A stretch of 14,984 bases of DNA. It comes from Candidatus Woesearchaeota archaeon. GTDB taxonomy: Archaea > Nanobdellota > Nanobdellia > Woesearchaeales > JACQSR01. The DNA lies in assembly GCA_023255615.1 (NCBI GenBank), contig JAHFLI010000012.1, positions 1 through 14,984 of the forward strand, given 5' to 3'. This document shows positions 1 through 6,709 of this stretch, piece after piece; position 1 is the first letter of the stretch; every line of letters begins with the position of its first letter. The notes below the pieces were generated by a model that saw nothing but the letters and a program-made list of their open reading frames with translations, was not told where the DNA came from and did not search any database. A program made the position numbers and the translations under genes.

Positions 1-188
1 ATAAGGATGGACATCAATATACTGTTCAAAAAAACTTCGTTGTTGAGAATGATACTCCCGCACGAACATATTTGAATTTTGTTTTGTTTAATACCTCAAC
101 CGGTTCGCTTTTTTTCCTTACCCTGCTTTCCGGAGGAATTTTCTTGGTTGTATTAATTGTTGTTTTTTGGAGACGCAAGGAAGGTTAA
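1..188 (+). CDS. C-terminal end of a membrane-anchored (probably surface) protein, 5' end outside window
   Basis: The reading frame is open from the window edge (first full codon at base 3) to TAA at 186-188, giving 61 residues. The first part is hydrophilic and rich in Asn, Thr and Val, as in beta-sandwich extracellular domains. Residues about 36-55 form one strongly hydrophobic segment, followed by the basic tail WRRKEG. That is the usual layout of an archaeal surface protein held by a C-terminal transmembrane anchor, with the basic tail in the cytoplasm. Its last 36 bases overlap the 3' end of the opposing gene. The function cannot be told from this fragment; coding status rests on the well-formed anchor at the end of an open frame. 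Confidence 0.6.
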   Translation, partial: KDGHQYTVQKNFVVENDTPARTYLNFVLFNTSTGSLFFLTLLSGGIFLVVLIVVFWRRKEG

Positions 189-1004
189 CAGAATATCGCT
201 TAAGACTAATTTTTCTCCTTTTTGGATAGAGAAATGGATGACGTACTTTCCTTCCGACGAGGTTGTACTCCGAATGATTACTGGAAAAGAAAAATAGCTA
301 TCGGCTGGGATTGTTCCTTTCTGTGGAAAGTCAATAGATAACTGAGGGCAGTCGGGCGTGCATGTTTGTTCCTGCACTTGAAAGGTGATTTCATTGAGGT
401 TATCATTAATGAGGAAAAGAGTTATCTGTTTGGTGTCACCAGGAAACAATTCAACTGAATTGTGGACATCTGATAATGCAGCAGTTGCTAATCCTGTTCG
501 CGTTCCCCTCGTTACAAATAGAAAACCGATCAAGATGAGAGAAAGAATGCAGAGTATCAAACCGATCGTTGCTATTGTTTTTGTTCTTTTTTCAGAAGAT
601 TTGAAGAGCACGATGACTGAGAGAATAAGGCCTATCGGTGGAAGAAAAGGAAAAATAAAGATTAATGCAAGAATGATCGAAGCAACAGCCATCAAGAAAT
701 ACGTAGGGGATTCTGATTTTGAAGAGATCACATGACCAATGGCACGATGGGTTTCCTCATGAGTAATACCGTGTTTAAGCATATGATGCCGAATACTCTC
801 ATATGAATGTCCTTTCTGTTTTTGCTTTTTCACAAATGAAACGAGAAGTTGATGGCGCTTATTCTTTTGGTCCAATTCTTTCAACGCTTGCTCAATCTCC
901 TGCGGACTAAATTTGTGTTTGAGAAGATACTCTTTTACTTCTTTTCTCGCATACCCCTTATCAAGGAGACCTAATGCGAGGCCATGTAGTGCTTCATTCC
1001 TCAT
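153..1004 (-). CDS. Membrane protein with duplicated N-terminal helical unit and C-terminal beta domain, unknown function
   Basis: 283 residues. Residues 11-46 and 56-92 look like two copies of one helical unit: each has a KG pair, then an amphipathic helix ending in LKH, a short turn (FSP or ITH), and a second Glu-rich helix. Similar short units recur in DPANN proteins. Hydrophobic segments follow at about 101-119, 121-135 and 141-165. The remaining 110 residues are polar, strand-rich, and contain two close cysteines (C215, C219), probably an outside Ig-like domain. The start is supported by a TATA element about 31 bases upstream. It is divergent from the PIN-ATPase gene and convergent with the upstream surface-protein gene. 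I do not recognise a named family, so the role is unknown. Confidence 0.75.
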   Translation of the reverse strand: MRNEALHGLALGLLDKGYARKEVKEYLLKHKFSPQEIEQALKELDQKNKRHQLLVSFVKKQKQKGHSYESIRHHMLKHGITHEETHRAIGHVISSKSESPTYFLMAVASIILALIFIFPFLPPIGLILSVIVLFKSSEKRTKTIATIGLILCILSLILIGFLFVTRGTRTGLATAALSDVHNSVELFPGDTKQITLFLINDNLNEITFQVQEQTCTPDCPQLSIDFPQKGTIPADSYFSFPVIIRSTTSSEGKYVIHFSIQKGEKLVLSDILLTFLASPKNNN

Positions 1005-1028
1005 TTTGTGAGTATTCTCTATACAAAA

Positions 1029-1041
1029 AGATATATAAAGG
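1029..1041. promoter_or_regulatory. Shared divergent TATA element
   Basis: The near-symmetric ATATATAAA at 1031-1039 is centred about 27 bases before the ATG at 1062 (plus strand) and about 31 bases before the ATG at 1004 (minus strand). Read on the minus strand it is TTTATATAT. Both genes would then be leaderless or nearly so. No second TATA element is seen in this 57-base gap, so one element may serve both directions. Confidence 0.6.
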
Positions 1042-1061
1042 TATTTATTAGATAGAGATTC

Positions 1062-2891
1062 ATGCAGAAGATCGAGAAGCTCATCCCAGATACGTCTATT
1101 CTTATTGAAGGATTAGTCTCTGAAAAAATAAAACGGAAAGAGATCGATATAGGAACGTTGTTGATTCACGAAGCCATTCTTGCTGAACTTGAACATCAGG
1201 CAAATCTCAACAAAGCAGTTGGATTTTTGGGACTTGATGAGATGAAACGCTTGCAAGAATTATCAGAAGGAAATTTTGAGATTAAGTTTAGTGGAGCACG
1301 GCCAAAACCATTTGAACTGCGCGATGCATCCTTAGGTGAGATTGATGCCTTAATTCGGCAGCTTGCATGGGAAGAAGATGGAACGCTCATTACCTCAGAT
1401 AAAGTGCATTGGAGGGTTGCTCAGGCACGAAAAGTAAACGTATTGTTTATTGAACCTCGAGAAGTACAACGAAAATTAAAACTCGAGAAATTTTTTGATG
1501 AGACGACGATGTCTGTGCATTTACGCGAAGGAGTTTCTCCTTATGGAAAAAAAGGTTCTCCTGGAAAATGGGATTTTGTTCAATTGCGGAAAGGAGAATT
1601 GAAGCAAGAAGAGATTCAAGATATTTCACGGGAAATTATTGAAGAAGCTAAATTACGGCGTGATGCATTTATTGAGATTGAACGACCGGGAAGTACCATT
1701 ATTCAGCTCGGGAGATTCCGGATTGTGATTACGAAACCGCCATTTTCAGATGGATGGGAAATTACTGCAGTACGACCGGTCAAGCAACTGGAATTGAAAG
1801 AGTATTCCATGAGCGAGAAGTTATTAACTCGAATCGGAGATCAGGCAGAAGGTATTCTTGTCGCAGGTGCGCCGGGAATGGGAAAATCTACGTTTGCGCA
1901 AGCATTATGTAATTTTTATGCACAGAAACAAAAAATTGTGAAAACAGTTGAAGCCCCTAGGGATCTTATTTTGCCCGATAATATTACTCAGTACTCCATC
2001 TCTCATGGAGATGCGCAAGAAATTCACGACATTCTTCTCTTAACGCGACCAGATTATACCATTTTTGATGAGATGCGTAACACGGATGATTTCAAATTGT
2101 TTGCTGATTTACGTTTAGCAGGAGTTGGAATGGTTGGTGTTGTTCATGGAACGAATCCTATCGACGCGATTCAACGGTTTATCGGTAGAGTAGAGATGGG
2201 GGTTATACCACAGATTATTGATACGGTTGTGTTTATCAAAAACGGAATTATTGATCGTGTATTGAGTTTGGAAATGCTTGTCAAAGTTCCTGCCGGAATG
2301 ACGGAAGCAGATCTTGCACGACCTGTTGTTGTGGTCAATGATTTTGAAACGGGAAAATCGGAATATGAAATTTATTCCTACGGAGAACAAACGGTTGTTG
2401 TTCCGGTGAGAGAAGAATCATCTCGCGGCACGCATAAACTTGCCGAGGAACAAATCAAAAAAGAATTGTTAAAATATACTGATACGGTTGAAGTAAAGGT
2501 TGTCTCTAATGATCGATGCACTGTCTATGTTAATCCAAAAGATATAGGTGCTATTATTGGAAAACAAGGAAGAAATATCGAGAAGATTGAGCAGGATTTA
2601 GGAGTTCATATTGATGTTCAGGAACTTACAACGCCATCAGTATCTTCAGGTGGAAAGGATGGAACTCCTCAGCCGTTTGAAGTACGAATGAAAAAAAATG
2701 CGTTGTTGCTGGAGATGGACATCAAACAACAAAGTAAAGATGTCGATATCTTTATTCATGATCAGTTGCTCTTTACAGCGAAAGCTGGAAAAACGGGGGT
2801 CATAAAAATAAAAAAACAGAGTCCCTATGGGCGACGATTATCGGAAGCATTGAGCAGTGGAGAGGATATCAAGTTATATGTTGGACATTAA
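1062..2891 (+). CDS. PIN domain / PilT-like ATPase / KH domain protein (PINA-type, COG1855)
   Basis: 609 residues. The N-terminal PIN domain has spaced acidic residues D10 (in PDTSILIEG), E42/E44, D95 and D113, consistent with a metal-dependent nuclease fold. A PilT/VirB11-type ATPase follows, with Walker A GAPGMGKS at 269-276 and a Walker B-like IFDEMR at 334-339. Near the C-terminus a KH domain carries the GKQG loop at 500-503. This order is typical of a protein conserved across Archaea; the Sulfolobus homologue, called PINA, is a hexameric ATPase reported to drive Holliday junction migration and to interact with Hjc. The role here is by homology. The start is leaderless relative to the TATA at 1031. 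Its last 14 bases overlap serS, so the two are probably co-transcribed. Confidence 0.93.
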   Translation: MQKIEKLIPDTSILIEGLVSEKIKRKEIDIGTLLIHEAILAELEHQANLNKAVGFLGLDEMKRLQELSEGNFEIKFSGARPKPFELRDASLGEIDALIRQLAWEEDGTLITSDKVHWRVAQARKVNVLFIEPREVQRKLKLEKFFDETTMSVHLREGVSPYGKKGSPGKWDFVQLRKGELKQEEIQDISREIIEEAKLRRDAFIEIERPGSTIIQLGRFRIVITKPPFSDGWEITAVRPVKQLELKEYSMSEKLLTRIGDQAEGILVAGAPGMGKSTFAQALCNFYAQKQKIVKTVEAPRDLILPDNITQYSISHGDAQEIHDILLLTRPDYTIFDEMRNTDDFKLFADLRLAGVGMVGVVHGTNPIDAIQRFIGRVEMGVIPQIIDTVVFIKNGIIDRVLSLEMLVKVPAGMTEADLARPVVVVNDFETGKSEYEIYSYGEQTVVVPVREESSRGTHKLAEEQIKKELLKYTDTVEVKVVSNDRCTVYVNPKDIGAIIGKQGRNIEKIEQDLGVHIDVQELTTPSVSSGGKDGTPQPFEVRMKKNALLLEMDIKQQSKDVDIFIHDQLLFTAKAGKTGVIKIKKQSPYGRRLSEALSSGEDIKLYVGH

Positions 2892-4164
2892 ATTTGTGCG
2901 TGAACATCCTGAGGAAGTGAGAAAGAATCTTGCAAAAAGACAGGATGCACTTAAATTAAAAGAGTTTGATGAGTTTCTCGACTACGATAAAGAATGGAGA
3001 GAATTAAATGTACAAGTCGAGCGTATGCGTGCTGAACGTAATGAACTTTCTCGAAAAGTAAATCTTCTCAAGAAAGAAGGAAAAGATGCACATGTCCTTA
3101 TTGCTGAGGCAAAAAAATTGCCCGAGAAAATTGCTCAGTCTGAAGAACGGACCAAAGAGCTCAGAGAAAAGATTGATGCGTTCGTTGCTCGGCTTCCTAA
3201 TGTATTACATGATTCTGTTCCGTCTGGAAAAGATTCTTCTGAAAATAAAGTGGAACGTAAATGGGGAAAAATTGTCGAATCAACATTTGAAATGTTGAAT
3301 CACGGCGAATTGATTGAACAGCAAAACTGGGGAAATTTTGATGACGCTGCAAAGGTTTCTGGAAAAGGATTTTATTATTTGTTCGGCGATCTCGCGTTAC
3401 TCGAAATGGCTCTAGCGAAATTTGCAATTGATGTACTTGTCAAGAAAGGATATACTTTCACTCAAGTTCCTTTGATGCTGCGTCGAGAGCCCTACGCTGG
3501 AGTAACCGATCTTGCGGATTTTGAGAATGTCATGTATAAAATTGAAAATGATGATTTGTACCTCATTGCGACTTCTGAACATCCTATGGCTGCGATGTTT
3601 ATGAACCATGTTATCGAGGAACAAAAACTTCCCATAAAATTAGTTGGATATAGTAGCTGTTTTCGAAAAGAAATTGGAAGTCATGGTATTGATGAAAAGG
3701 GATTATTTCGCGTTCATCAATTCAACAAAGTTGAACAGTTTGTTTTTTGCAAACCAGAAGACAGTTGGAAGATTCATGAAGAATTGATTGCAAATGCTGA
3801 GGAAATTTTTCAGAAATTGAAACTCCCTTATCGCATCGTTAATATTTGTACAGGAGACATTGGTATTGTTGCTGCCAAGAAATATGATCTTGAAGTGTGG
3901 ATGCCGCGCGAGAAAGAATACCGTGAAGCGGTTTCTTGTTCTAATTGTACTGAGTATCAAGCAGTGGGATTGAATTTGAAATATTGGAAAGAAGGAAAGC
4001 GAGAATATGTCCATACACTCAATAGTACTGCCGTTGCAACTGGTCGAGCATTGCGCGCGATTCTCGAGAATTATCAACAAAAAGATGGACGGGTAAAAAT
4101 TCCTACTGTTCTTGTTAAATATATGAATGGAAAAAAGGTGATCGGCCATCGCAAAGATCCCTAG
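2878..4164 (+). CDS. serS: Seryl-tRNA synthetase (bacterial-type)
   Basis: 428 residues. It charges tRNA-Ser with serine in the cytoplasm. The N-terminus MLDIKFVREHPEEVR matches the usual SerRS start, so ATG 2878 was chosen over one seven codons upstream. A GGAGAGGAT Shine-Dalgarno-like stretch at 2859-2867 lies ten bases before it. Residues about 30-105 form the long antiparallel coiled-coil arm that contacts the tRNA. The class II core shows TSEHP (232-236), motif 2 FRKEIGSHG (262-270) with the RVHQFNKVE run after it, and motif 3 in the GRALRAILENYQ region (389-400). It is the common SerRS type, not the rare methanogenic one. The gene starts inside the end of the PIN-ATPase gene, indicating translational coupling. 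Confidence 0.96.
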   Translation: MLDIKFVREHPEEVRKNLAKRQDALKLKEFDEFLDYDKEWRELNVQVERMRAERNELSRKVNLLKKEGKDAHVLIAEAKKLPEKIAQSEERTKELREKIDAFVARLPNVLHDSVPSGKDSSENKVERKWGKIVESTFEMLNHGELIEQQNWGNFDDAAKVSGKGFYYLFGDLALLEMALAKFAIDVLVKKGYTFTQVPLMLRREPYAGVTDLADFENVMYKIENDDLYLIATSEHPMAAMFMNHVIEEQKLPIKLVGYSSCFRKEIGSHGIDEKGLFRVHQFNKVEQFVFCKPEDSWKIHEELIANAEEIFQKLKLPYRIVNICTGDIGIVAAKKYDLEVWMPREKEYREAVSCSNCTEYQAVGLNLKYWKEGKREYVHTLNSTAVATGRALRAILENYQQKDGRVKIPTVLVKYMNGKKVIGHRKDP

Positions 4165-4168
4165 TTGG

Positions 4169-4438
4169 TTGTATCTTGGAGTAGGTATATTCGTCACCAT
4201 ATTTTCATATTTGATTCAGCGAAAAACCGGAAAAAAAGGATTTATTTTCTTTCTGTTTATTGGAGTTGCGTTTCTTATCATCGGAATAGTACAAATTGCA
4301 ATCTCTTGGAAAACACCAACGACACCTCCGCAACGCCAACACGGATTTGTGAAATTCTGCCATTCCTGCGGATCTGCCCTTGATCATTTCGTCGAATATT
4401 GTCCGAAGTGTGGACAACGAGTGATGAGAAAGGCGTAA
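4169..4438 (+). CDS. Small two-helix membrane protein with C-terminal zinc ribbon
   Basis: 89 residues from a TTG start four bases after the serS stop. No ATG or GTG lies in frame between the preceding stop (4139) and the first membrane segment, so TTG is the best start, though no Shine-Dalgarno site is seen. Hydrophobic segments cover about residues 2-17 and 24-45. After a Pro/Thr/Gln linker, the tail has CHSC and CPKC with ten residues between the pairs, a zinc-ribbon pattern. It was probably co-transcribed with serS. The zinc ribbon would face the cytoplasm if the basic loop RKTGKK is inside, which is uncertain. Function unknown. Confidence 0.75.
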   Translation: MYLGVGIFVTIFSYLIQRKTGKKGFIFFLFIGVAFLIIGIVQIAISWKTPTTPPQRQHGFVKFCHSCGSALDHFVEYCPKCGQRVMRKA

Positions 4439-4469
4439 TTAGTTATTTCTCTTGGAAACAAAGAAGTTC

Positions 4470-4676
4470 CTATGCAACAATAAATCCTTCGACTTTAACG
4501 TTCTTTAATAAATCAGGATTTCGCTCTTTAACGAACAAGATTTCTATGGCAACTATTTCTCCTTGATCGTTATAATCCACAATAGTGTTTTCATCAAGCT
4601 CTTTCGTATGATGAATGGAATCCTCTCTCAGCTTAATAGATAGAGCGTCTGCATCTGAGTCATAGCGAATTTTCAT
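4470..4676 (-). CDS. DUF2283 family small protein
   Basis: 68 residues. The opening MKIRYDSDADALSIKL and the later VDYNDQGEIVAIEIL are hallmarks of DUF2283, a small beta-rich family. Its start codon overlaps the stop of the DUF4258 gene as ATGA (4676-4673), so the two are translated together. DUF2283 next to DUF4258 is a recurrent pair in archaea and bacteria; the arrangement resembles a type II toxin-antitoxin module with the second gene in the antitoxin position. That functional reading is inference and I know of no firm demonstration. The gene ends 31 bases from the convergent zinc-ribbon gene. Confidence 0.85.
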   Translation of the reverse strand: MKIRYDSDADALSIKLREDSIHHTKELDENTIVDYNDQGEIVAIEILFVKERNPDLLKNVKVEGFIVA

Positions 4677-4885
4677 TGTAGGTAATATGTTGTTATAACC
4701 TTATAAAACTTTTCTTTAATATACACAACCTTTAATCGATGATCATTTAATTTTTTAATTGCGTAGTATTTGGTTCCCTTGTTTGTTAGTTTGTCAGGAT
4801 ATTTTACCGTCTCTTCTACCCCTACTTTCTCAATCTTTCGCTCTTTTATTTCTTCACGAGCGTGAAGGGAATAGGTAACATTCAT
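4673..4885 (-). CDS. DUF4258 family protein (toxin-like partner of DUF2283)
   Basis: 70 residues. The pattern YSLHAREEIKERKI at the N-terminus, then paired strands including YYAIKKL and LKVVYIKE, and the closing VITTYYL fit DUF4258, a small fold often compared with RelE/MqsR-like mRNA interferases. The conserved H8 and R10-E12 region would be the candidate active area. It is the first gene of a two-gene unit, with a TATA element centred about 27 bases upstream, and overlaps the DUF2283 gene by four bases. A toxin role is inferred from layout and fold only. It is divergent from orc1/cdc6. Confidence 0.82.
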   Translation of the reverse strand: MNVTYSLHAREEIKERKIEKVGVEETVKYPDKLTNKGTKYYAIKKLNDHRLKVVYIKEKFYKVITTYYLQ

Positions 4886-4907
4886 TCGAGATCAAAGAAA
4901 AAGCTAA

Positions 4908-4916
4908 TTTATATTA
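4908..4916 (-). promoter_or_regulatory. TATA element for the DUF4258-DUF2283 pair
   Basis: Minus-strand AATATAAAT, centred about 27 bases before the ATG at 4885. The spacing predicts a leaderless transcript. Confidence 0.55.
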
Positions 4917-4960
4917 TTTGTACGCCATTTGTGCGCTGCTTTTGTTGATTGAACAATAAC

Positions 4961-4970
4961 GTTTAAATAC
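4961..4970 (+). promoter_or_regulatory. TATA element for orc1/cdc6
   Basis: GTTTAAATAC, centred about 24 bases before GTG 4990 and 30 before ATG 4996. Just upstream, at 4942-4956, lies a short inverted repeat: TTGTT, a five-base spacer, then AACAA. That could be a regulator site or chance. Confidence 0.5.
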
Positions 4971-4995
4971 CATCAAAACATCTCAAAAAGTGAAA

Positions 4996-6063
4996 ATGGG
5001 TGTGTTTGATGAGATGTTGAAGGAAGGGGAAAGTCTGTTTAAGAATGAGATTGCTCTTGATTTTTCTTTTCAGCCGAAGGTGGTTCCTTATCGTGAAGCA
5101 CATCAGAAACAGATTGCGAGCTGTGTGAAGCCGCTGTTTGCGGAACGTAATGGAAAAAACATGCTTATTTATGGAAAGCCAGGATTAGGAAAGACAGTTG
5201 CAACGAAGCACGTGCTATGGGAGCTGGAGAATTATGACGAAGTAGATACGTTTTATGTTAATTGCTGGCAGAAAAATTCTTCCTATAAGATTATTCTTGA
5301 GATGTGCGAGCATTTTGATTATCGTTTAACACATAATAAAAAAACAGATGAGTTGTTTCGAATTGTGAGAGATCGTTTCAACAAGAAAGGCGCGGTGTTC
5401 GTGTTTGATGAAGTTGATAAGTTAGAAGATTTAGATGTGTTGTACATGGTACTTGAAGAAATCTATCGCAAAAGTATCGTGATGGTTACGAATTATAAAT
5501 CGTGGTATGACGATCTTGATACACGCTTAAAATCACGCTTGATTGCTGAAGTGATGGAATTTCAACCATATACCTTTGAAGAATTGAAGGGAGTTTTACG
5601 CGAGAGAATGCAGTATGCGTTTGTTGAGGGCATTTGGAGTGAAGATGCATTCAATGAAGTAGCGCAGAAAGCCGCTGAATTAGAAGACGTTCGTATTGGA
5701 TTGTATTTGTTGAAAGAAGCGACGACAATTGCCGAAGACAAGTCGCAGCGAAAAGTTACCCTTGACGATGCACGAGAAGCATTGGCGAAACTCGGCCATT
5801 ACACCATTCACGAAGAAAGTTGTTTAAGTGATGATGAGAAACAAATTCTTGATTTGGTGAAAGCGGATCAAATGAAAATTGGAGAACTGTTTAAAGATTA
5901 CCAAGATCATGGTGGAAAAAGTGCCTATAAAACATTTCAGCGCAGAATTAAAAAATTAGAACAAAGCAAATTTATTTCCGTTTCAAAAACAGAAGGGGGC
6001 AGTGAAGGAAATACCACCCTCATCGGTTTGCGTGAAGTCACCAAAAAGCTGACGGAGTTTTAG
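4996..6063 (+). CDS. Orc1/Cdc6-type replication initiator ATPase
   Basis: 355 residues from ATG 4996 (a GTG two codons earlier, at 4990, is equally possible from TATA spacing). Numbering from that GTG, the AAA+ core has Walker A GKPGLGKT (62-69), Walker B VFVFDEVDKL (136-145), a sensor-1 Asn (N168), a likely Arg finger in RLKSRL (179-184) and a sensor-2 region around DVRIGLYLLKEA. From about 275 the C-terminus is a winged-helix DNA-binding domain. Archaeal Orc1/Cdc6 proteins bind origin recognition boxes, usually near their own gene, and load MCM. No clear origin recognition box is seen in the 110 bases upstream. The length is a little under the usual 380-410. Its stop overlaps the convergent gene by four bases. 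Confidence 0.9.
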   Translation: MGVFDEMLKEGESLFKNEIALDFSFQPKVVPYREAHQKQIASCVKPLFAERNGKNMLIYGKPGLGKTVATKHVLWELENYDEVDTFYVNCWQKNSSYKIILEMCEHFDYRLTHNKKTDELFRIVRDRFNKKGAVFVFDEVDKLEDLDVLYMVLEEIYRKSIVMVTNYKSWYDDLDTRLKSRLIAEVMEFQPYTFEELKGVLRERMQYAFVEGIWSEDAFNEVAQKAAELEDVRIGLYLLKEATTIAEDKSQRKVTLDDAREALAKLGHYTIHEESCLSDDEKQILDLVKADQMKIGELFKDYQDHGGKSAYKTFQRRIKKLEQSKFISVSKTEGGSEGNTTLIGLREVTKKLTEF

Positions 6064-6431
6064 ATATGTCCCAGTTCTTCGGCTTCCTTGAAGATCACAT
6101 TTGAACTTTCATGCAAAGCCCGAGATACGTCTTGAAGTGATCTTCCGTATTTCTGAAGTTCCTTATGGACGTCTTGATTTTCTCTGAAATACGCCCGCAA
6201 TTCCGGATGTTTTTTAATTCCATCAATAACAGCAACCGCCATAGCTGACATTAATCGAATTTCACGATAAATAGCTTCCAATTCCAAAGAGTCCCCATTA
6301 ATTGCCTCCCCGATAGCTTGATTTATTCTTTTAGCATTTTTAGAAAGAAAATCCTTCTTGGCTTTTTCAAAACTCACGTCCCCTCTTCTCATTGAATTGC
6401 TTATCCCTACGTCCCTCCATACTCGTCCCAT
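6060..6431 (-). CDS. Small helical protein of unknown function, strong Shine-Dalgarno
   Basis: 123 residues, rich in Lys, Glu and Ala, with no membrane segment or signal peptide. The middle (LEAIYREIRLMSAMAVAVI) looks like an amphipathic helix hairpin. Start choice: AAAAGGAGG at 6448-6440 lies eight bases before ATG 6431, the ideal distance, but only two bases before an in-frame GTG at 6437; the ATG is therefore preferred. A TATA element at about 6480-6490 predicts a leader of about 25 bases, which houses the Shine-Dalgarno site. Most single genes here look leaderless, so this gene is controlled differently. I do not recognise the family. It is convergent with orc1/cdc6, overlapping by four bases. 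Confidence 0.7.
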   Translation of the reverse strand: MGRVWRDVGISNSMRRGDVSFEKAKKDFLSKNAKRINQAIGEAINGDSLELEAIYREIRLMSAMAVAVIDGIKKHPELRAYFRENQDVHKELQKYGRSLQDVSRALHESSNVIFKEAEELGHI

Positions 6432-6439
6432 TCTCACAT

Positions 6440-6448
6440 CCTCCTTTT
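6440..6448 (-). promoter_or_regulatory. Strong Shine-Dalgarno site deciding the start at 6431
   Basis: AAAAGGAGG on the minus strand, eight bases from ATG 6431. It is the strongest such site before a promoter-proximal gene in the window. Confidence 0.7.
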
Positions 6449-6478
6449 GATTATGATTAGGGTTTTCTCGGGATAGTC

Positions 6479-6490
6479 CTATATAAATTT
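6479..6490. promoter_or_regulatory. TATA element in a divergent gap
   Basis: CTATATAAATTT on the plus strand, AAATTTATATAG on the minus strand. Minus-strand use gives a start near 6458 and a leader of about 25 bases for the gene at 6431. Plus-strand use would start near 6510, slightly inside the doubtful gene at 6502. Confidence 0.5.
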
Positions 6491-6501
6491 ATCGGCTGAT
6501 T

Positions 6502-6708
6502 TTGAGTAGACTATGGAAGGATAAAGCTGCAGTCAGAGAAATAGACGAGATTTTTCAGAATGTTTTTAACCGTTCCATTATCAACAAAAACGTTTCTCAT
6601 CGGTTTATTGGAAATCGTTTAAGTGTGATTGCAAAAGAGCATCGCGAACTATTTATCCTTGACGTTAGTGGCCACATATATTTATTCTATTTTTTTCGTG
6701 GCTACTAA
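6502..6708 (+). CDS. Doubtful small gene ending inside palindromic repeat copy 1
   Basis: 68 codons from a TTG start. The first 56 residues are charged and protein-like, without low-complexity runs. The last dozen are encoded by the palindromic repeat, and the stop is the TAA in its right arm. The TATA upstream is too close (about 19 bases) to give a leader containing the TTG, and there is no Shine-Dalgarno site. It may be a real short gene, a gene truncated when the repeat arrived, or chance. No family recognised. Confidence 0.3.
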   Translation: MSRLWKDKAAVREIDEIFQNVFNRSIINKNVSHRFIGNRLSVIAKEHRELFILDVSGHIYLFYFFRGY

Positions 6709-6709
6709 C
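6664..6709. repeat. 46-bp palindromic repeat, copy 1
   Basis: Left arm GTTAGTGGCCAC (6664-6675), right arm GTGGCTACTAAC (6698-6709), 22 bases between. The arms pair over 12 positions with a single G-T pair, so plus-strand RNA would form a 12-bp stem with one wobble. The first 21 bases and the last 12 (plus two following T) are identical to copy 2; only the T-rich centre differs. The Fic stop codon (6705-6707, minus) lies in the right arm. It contains a TATA-like ATATATTTAT, but on the minus strand it leads only to a 26-codon frame (6597-6677). Confidence 0.88.

Noticed and set aside
385..735. 116-codon plus-strand frame inside the 283-residue membrane protein gene
   Set aside because: Shadow of the minus-strand gene: no promoter or recognisable domain, and the opposite strand has clear membrane helices.
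3703..4200. 165-codon minus-strand frame inside serS
   Set aside because: Antisense shadow; the plus-strand frame has complete class II synthetase motifs.
6597..6677. 26-codon minus-strand frame starting in repeat copy 1
   Set aside because: Too short and without recognisable features; only its first five codons, which are repeat-derived, match the Fic locus.
6664..6709. Classic hairpin terminator for the flanking genes
   Set aside because: The T-rich run is in the loop, not after the stem, and copy 2 overlaps a promoter. A termination role in one direction is not excluded but not supported.
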